Of a DNA stretch of 64,000 nt, positions 59,910 to 64,000 are shown piece after piece. Both the position numbers and the translations under genes were made by a program. Position 1 is the first letter of the stretch; each line of letters opens with the position of its first letter. The notes below the pieces were generated by a model, which was not told the DNA's origin, made no database searches, and saw only the letters and a list, made by a program, of their open reading frames with translations. The DNA comes from Liolophura sinensis (taxonomy: Eukaryota; Mollusca; Polyplacophora; Chitonida; Chitonidae): the NCBI RefSeq assembly GCF_032854445.1, contig NC_088298.1, forward strand, positions 7,799,504-7,863,503. Reading direction: 5' to 3'.

Positions 59910-60261
59910 GTAATGTGCCGTTTTCCAATTGTTTGAAATATTTTATTCCCAATAATTGACAACTGCGGCCAGTTAACAGACCCAATGTTTAATTAATGTA
60001 CAGGTCATCAAATAACATGGCATTAGCGCCAAAACTGGCAGGGTACCTTTCGCTGAATGTTACATGCGTCAGCCTTCAAACGCTTGTTCAGAGCCTTGCG
60101 TACGTAGCATCATCTGCGGATGGCAAATAAATGCTTTTAGCATTTTAAGTTCGTGGTATGAAAATATGAGACATTGCATTAAGTATGTTGTTTGTCGTTA
60201 AACAGCCCGGCATGTATTTGTAATTTATCATTGGATAGGATTATCAATCAAACTTCGGGTA

Positions 60262-60367
60262 ACCAACCTTAATTTCCGTTCGTTTATACATGAATATCAA
60301 CCTTAATTTCGGTTCATTTATACATGAACATCAACCTTAATTTCGGTTCATTTATACATGAACATCG
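60262..60367. repeat. 34-bp tandem repeat, three copies
   Basis: Unit CAACCTTAATTTCGGTTCAT plus TTATACATGAACAT. The second and third copies are almost identical; the first has three changes. Confidence 0.9.
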
Positions 60368-60427
60368 TGTATCAATATCCCTTTTTTGTTGCTGTTGTTG
60401 ATTTTATTGTATTTTGACACTATTTTG

Positions 60428-60600
60428 ACGCTAAGTCCGGCTCATGCTGGCTTCCTCTCCGGCCGTACGTGGGAAGGTCTGACAGCAACATGCGGATGGT
60501 CGTGGGTTTCCTCCAACCATAATGTGGCCGCCGTCAAATAAGTGAAATATTCTTGAGTACGGCGTAAAACACCAATCAAATCAATAAATAAATAAATGAA
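60428..60600 (+). mobile_element. SINE (family A), 5'-truncated
   Basis: A plus-strand copy with good centre and tail (CTCCGGCCGTACGTGGGAAG, CATGCGGATGGTCGTGGG, GAGTACGGCGTAAAACACC, then AATAAATAAATAAATGA). It starts at GTCCGGCTCATGCTGG. It lies in an intron between two SEA exons. Confidence 0.85.
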
Positions 60601-60786
60601 TTTACGTTAATTATGGGAATAGAGAAATTATTATCCGCTTAAAACATGTTACCATCTCAGAATTTTTAAACGTCTAACTGCCATTTAAAGAAGTAATGTA
60701 AAAAAGGTATTCTGGTTTTACTCTTTAAGCTCTTGTCTTTTTTTAATTATAATTATTTTATAATTAGCTCAAGGATTCTTTTTCAG

Positions 60787-60845
60787 CTGACCATCGCTTA
60801 CCAGGACATCCCTGGGTTCATCAAAGTGACAATACTTGATGTAAG
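60787..60845 (+). CDS. mucin gene exon: middle of the SEA-like domain
   Basis: A 59-bp exon between ATTCTTTTTCAG and GTAAG|GTAAGA, phase 0 to 2. It reads LTIAYQDIPGFIKVTILDVR (the last codon completed by the next exon). Y-x-x-(I/L)-P-G-F-x-x-V-x-(V/I)-L is the characteristic central stretch of SEA domains. The donor five bases earlier (GAT|GTAAGG) would put the next exon out of frame, with a stop after 24 codons, so I chose 60845. Confidence 0.75.
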
Positions 60846-60861
60846 GTAAGATTTTATCTCA

Positions 60862-60930
60862 AATCGGCCGCTGTCGTATACGTGAAATATTATTGAGTAC
60901 GGCGTAAATGACCAACCAAATAGGTAATTA
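60862..60930 (+). mobile_element. SINE tail fragment (family A)
   Basis: A 70-bp piece beginning CGGCCGCTGTCGTATACGTG and containing TTATTGAGTACGGCGTAAATG. It starts just 17 bp after the exon at 60787-60845. Confidence 0.65.
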
Positions 60931-61224
60931 TCTGAAATCAATTAATCCAAAGATCTGGTAATCAATGAATTCATCAATCAAACAAATCCATGGTTCCATA
61001 AATCACCTGGCCGCTTAGATGACTCCATGCAGATTCTCTGCTCTAATTATTTGTGCAGCTTGGGTAACGACCTTTGACCGTCGAGTGATCTTTTAGCGGA
61101 ATCGGACGTTCACTGTTGACAACTTTTCTTCAACCAATACAGTGTGCATATCTGTGCGTCACAGGTGGGAAGGTCTTTTTTATGTATGTTATAAATAACA
61201 TAAATAACATACGTTGCAGTTGTT

Positions 61225-61510
61225 AGCCAGTGTTGTTAGAAAACAGTTGTATATGTATTTCAAAGGGCAGGATGAGTCTTTGGGATTTGTTGGGCGGAGT
61301 CGTTTGGAAACAATAATATATTTTTACTATTGTGGGACTGAGTTGTTTGGGAACCATTGCATATGCACGCTTATGAGCCTGTGTAATTCACGGAGTCAGT
61401 TTTGGTAGAAAGACATAAAAGTTTTCCTACTCTCGGTGTGAGTTGTTTGGAAACAATTGTACATTCTCTCTTGTCTAAGAGCTGAGAAGTTTTTAAAAAT
61501 TGATCCAGTG
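61225..61510. repeat. degenerate tandem repeat of about 90-100 bp
   Basis: Four diverged copies of a segment with GAGTTGTTTGGAAACAATTG followed by a pyrimidine-rich stretch. Copies differ strongly in the right half. Confidence 0.5.
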
Positions 61511-61962
61511 CAGAACAATTGATAGTCTTGTACTGGATGTCACTATCTCATTGTTTAAGAAGTAACAGGTTCAAATCCAGCTCTCGACCTTTTTTTCTTT
61601 AAGATTTAAACAGTCTATTGGAATGGTATTTTCAAAAAACCTAAGTTTCTGTTCTACATGTATAACATTAGGAATATTGAATGACAAATTTTGGCACTGG
61701 TGGAAGAGGAAAGGCATCCAAATGGTTACAAATTTAACATAGCCAAGTTGACACATTAAGATTTGCATTTTGAAAGGGTTCACTTAGATTTGACCATTTG
61801 CCATATGAGCTAGTAATCTGTAAAGCGTAAAACATCTGTCAGTGACTTGTAAATAAAATAAGTGAATAATTTTGCACAACACTTGTTTTAACGACTGTCA
61901 TCAATTATGTTTACACAGTGATATTTTTAATTATTTAAAACGTTTTCGATATGACTTTCCAG

Positions 61963-62153
61963 ACGAAAAAGTGTGATATGTCCTCACGAGGTCAAATTCG
62001 ACGCCATCGAAGTTCAGAGAGATGGGAACATGGCTGACGTCACCCGCATCATCGAGCATGAGGTGCTGAAGAAAGCATTACCGTATCTCAGAAACGTTAC
62101 TATTGCTAATTGCACTGTGAATGAAACCAATTTCAAGAATATATTACAGGAAG
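61963..62153 (+). CDS. mucin gene exon: end of the SEA-like domain and linker
   Basis: A 191-bp exon between GATATGACTTTCCAG and CAGGAAG|GTAAGT, phase 2 to 1. It reads RKSVICPHEVKFDAIEVQRD, then helical sequence around TRIIEHEVLKKALPYL, and NVTIANCTVNETNF. SEA domains have G-S-V-V-V-x-x-x-V-x-F here; this one has K-S-V-I-C, so the Gly before the autoproteolysis Ser is missing while the Ser stays. Two or three N-glycosylation sequons (NVT, NCT, NET) follow. Confidence 0.8.
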
Positions 62154-62271
62154 GTAAGTGGGTGAGATAGTTCAAAACAACAACATGTTATCTTGGCGTG
62201 TCCTTGTCGCTCAGATCCTGATGTAATTAGGCACTAACAGGGAAATATTTTATGTTAAAGAATCAGTGAAT

Positions 62272-62556
62272 CAGGTGGCCTCCGTGGCGGAGGAGGTAAG
62301 CGTGCCAGTCCGGCGTAATGACCCAGGAGCCTCTCACCAATGCGGTCGCTGTGAGTTCAAGTCCAGCTCATGCTGTTCTCATCTCCAGGCCTACATGTCA
62401 AGGTCTGTCAGCAGCCTGCGGATGGTCGTGGGTTTCCCCCGGGCTCTGCTCGGTTTCCTGACACCATCACGCTGGCCGCCGTTGTGTAAGTGAAATATTT
62501 TCGAGTATGGCCTAAAACACAAATAAATAAATAAATAAATAAATAAATCAAATCAG
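62272..62556 (+). mobile_element. SINE (family A), full length, intronic
   Basis: The most complete plus-strand copy. Head GGCCTCCGTGGCGGAGGAGG is a changed A box. GCTGTGAGTTCAAGTCC is the B box, then CTCATGCTG, the centre (CTGCGGATGGTCGTGGGTTTC) and the tail AAAACACAAATAAATAAATAA. It ends 86 bp before the EGF exon. Confidence 0.9.
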
Positions 62557-62642
62557 TTAATCAGTCAGTCGAAAAAATGTGGTTCATGGCTTAATTCGCA
62601 AATCAAAAAAATCAATTAAACAAATTTTTAAAATAATTTCAG

Positions 62643-62829
62643 CTAGCGAACGTGCTACTGACGACCCGTGTAGTGTAGTGGAACTTGACTGTCTTCCTGG
62701 TTTCAACTGCAACTCGTCAGACAATGCAAAACTTGTCTGTCTGTCAGACTGTGAGACGGAAACCGGCCGTAAGAAATGCGGAAGTCATGGCACATGCACT
62801 CTGAGCAGTAACGGGAATATGACATGCGT
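62643..62829 (+). CDS. mucin gene exon: EGF-like domains
   Basis: A 187-bp exon between AAATAATTTCAG and TGCGT|GTAAGT, phase 1 to 2. Translation: ASERATDDPCSVVELDCLPG, then FNCNSSDNAKLVCLSDC and CGSHGTCTLSSNGNMTC. The first half has C-x6-C-x4-C-x9-C-x3-C. The second half has the C-x3-H-G-T-C-x9-C pattern of an EGF-like module whose last cysteine would be on the next exon. SEA plus EGF after a PTS domain is the arrangement of membrane-tethered mucins such as vertebrate MUC3/12/13/17. The transmembrane exon must lie beyond 64000. Confidence 0.8.
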
Positions 62830-62847
62830 GTAAGTAGCTCGGGGTTC

Positions 62848-63240
62848 TCAATCACACTGTCGTTGCTGCTGATTTTATTCCCTATTCTGTACGTCTTTAA
62901 TTATATTGTATCCATGCTTAAACCAGGATTCTGCTGGTGGACTAAGCATCTCCGAAGCCAGGTCCCTTTGCATTGTTTTAATGTGATTGTATATCAAATG
63001 TGATGACAATACTCATTTCGAGTAATTCTAGACCAGTGACGTCTAATAAATTAACATCACTGCATTTGTTGTTTACCTAATTCTGCTAAAGCCATGGTGC
63101 AAGAGGTCATGTTAATTGCTACTATTTATGCATTTACATGAACAGTTAGAATAAACTCCTGACTGAGGTAAGCTGACAAGAGGCCGTGTTTCACAAGTTA
63201 CGTGTGACCATTTGACAACTATCACACTGTCGTCGCTACT
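62848..63240 (+). repeat. dispersed repeat family C, copy 3 (longest)
   Basis: About 390 bp that begin and end with almost the same 17 bp (ATCACACTGTCGTTGCTGC and ATCACACTGTCGTCGCTAC). After the first it continues TTCTGTACGTCTTTAATTAT, which in copy 1 follows the second. So the repeat either has short direct ends or derives from a tandem array. It starts 18 bp after the EGF exon. Confidence 0.7.
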
Positions 63241-64000
63241 TGCGATTTGCCGTACCAACTTGTAGTATACAATCGAGTCGAATCGTCAGAACATTTTAAT
63301 CGTTTTGGTTTTTATCGCATTCAACGAGCTGTGAGAGAGTCGAAAGAAACAGAGAAAGGTCTTTTTTCATGCTACAAATTGCGTGCACTGTCAGTCAGTC
63401 AAATCGCTTCAATTTTTTCCACTACGAGTTATCTCCCCTCGTCTGATCTATCAAAGGTTGTCTACAACCATGTCCGAACAAGCAGCTAAGACAGGGTTAT
63501 CTTAATCTGACTGCCAGAAAATGTAGGATCGCCAGTCTTCAAATTACTCTCTACAGGAGTACAACCCACTGTTCAAAAGCATTGTCATGACTAACGTGGC
63601 CTTAGCAACGCTGGGTCTTAGCAACGGAGCTGAGCGAAAAAAACGCGATGTCCGAGACAAGTGACCATGATGCATGCGGATTTTGTCGAACACTGCATGT
63701 CGAATACTGCAAGTTGGTACTACAAATGGCATCGTGCCTTATGCTGTATGTCTTTTATTATGTCGTAGCTGTCAAGATAATACGAAGTTTTCGCTAGTGT
63801 ACGTAGACGCATATATATATACCAATATGGTGCCTGCAACCGTTTGCCTTCACACAATAATAAACTGTTGTTTGACTGAGTCCATCGTGATTCCAAGTCA
63901 CACATGCACGGATTGACACTTTCTATTTTAAGTAAATTTAAATAAATGCTTTTTGGTGAGTTTTCAGTCAGATATTTCACTCCGTTTTACACACCAAAAC
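63241..64000. other. presumed intron of the mucin gene, nothing recognised
   Basis: Frames of 62-86 codons on both strands lack splice or domain support. No transmembrane exon of the mucin was found up to the edge. Confidence 0.45.

Noticed and set aside
59771-59962. Minus-strand frame containing FKSLKSKL, resembling a retrotransposon C terminus
   Set aside because: It lies opposite a well-bordered SEA exon and lacks the preceding W-N-x-L-P pattern.
61528-61600. tRNA gene (GGTTCAAATCC followed by a T run)
   Set aside because: A plausible B box and terminator, but no A box at the right distance and no pairing stems.

Overview
This is eukaryotic DNA, most likely from a mollusc or another lophotrochozoan. 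The reasons are introns with GT-AG borders, an AT-rich background, many tRNA-derived SINEs that look like the mollusc MetaSINE type, Tc1/mariner and non-LTR retrotransposon remnants, MITEs and minisatellites. Nothing looks prokaryotic: there are no operons, and no long reading frames outside the repeat array.

The centre of the window is one extraordinary gene on the + strand. A single exon at 25880-53555 holds 9,225 codons without a stop. It begins with a signal peptide and then encodes a Cys-free Ser/Thr/Pro/Ala-rich mucin (PTS) domain built from 7-residue (21-bp) units close to STSTASP. These units are organised into a 2,139-bp (713-residue) higher-order repeat with three modules. The exon ends at a strong phase-1 donor. 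Four more exons at 59821-59909, 60787-60845, 61963-62153 and 62643-62829 join to it with matching phases and encode a SEA-like domain followed by EGF-like cysteine motifs. I infer a giant membrane-tethered mucin, with its transmembrane segment and tail beyond the right edge. The link between the giant exon and the SEA/EGF exons rests on phase, strand and domain logic, not on transcript data.

Layout: 1-1.7 kb holds two SINEs and a possible small three-exon secreted-peptide gene (189-221, 1254-1400, 1591-1623). From 1.8 to 9 kb are SINEs, a hairpin element and unremarkable DNA. From 9.1 to 10.3 kb is a 97-bp minisatellite. From 10.4 to 13.2 kb are three broken non-LTR retrotransposon pieces, one interrupted by a dispersed repeat. 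From 13.4 to 16.3 kb are three further minisatellites. From 16.7 to 25.8 kb are MITEs, a Tc1 element with a nested SINE, a retroelement endonuclease scrap and two possible orphan exons. From 25.9 to 53.6 kb is the mucin exon. From 53.6 to 62.8 kb are its downstream introns, loaded with SINEs, a long-TIR MITE and an (AT)n tract, with the SEA/EGF exons. From 62.8 kb to the end is the start of the next intron.

Long reading frames on the opposite strand across 25.8-53.5 kb, and the shorter His/Gln/Arg-rich frames on the + strand, are by-products of a 21-bp unit that happens to be open in five of six frames.
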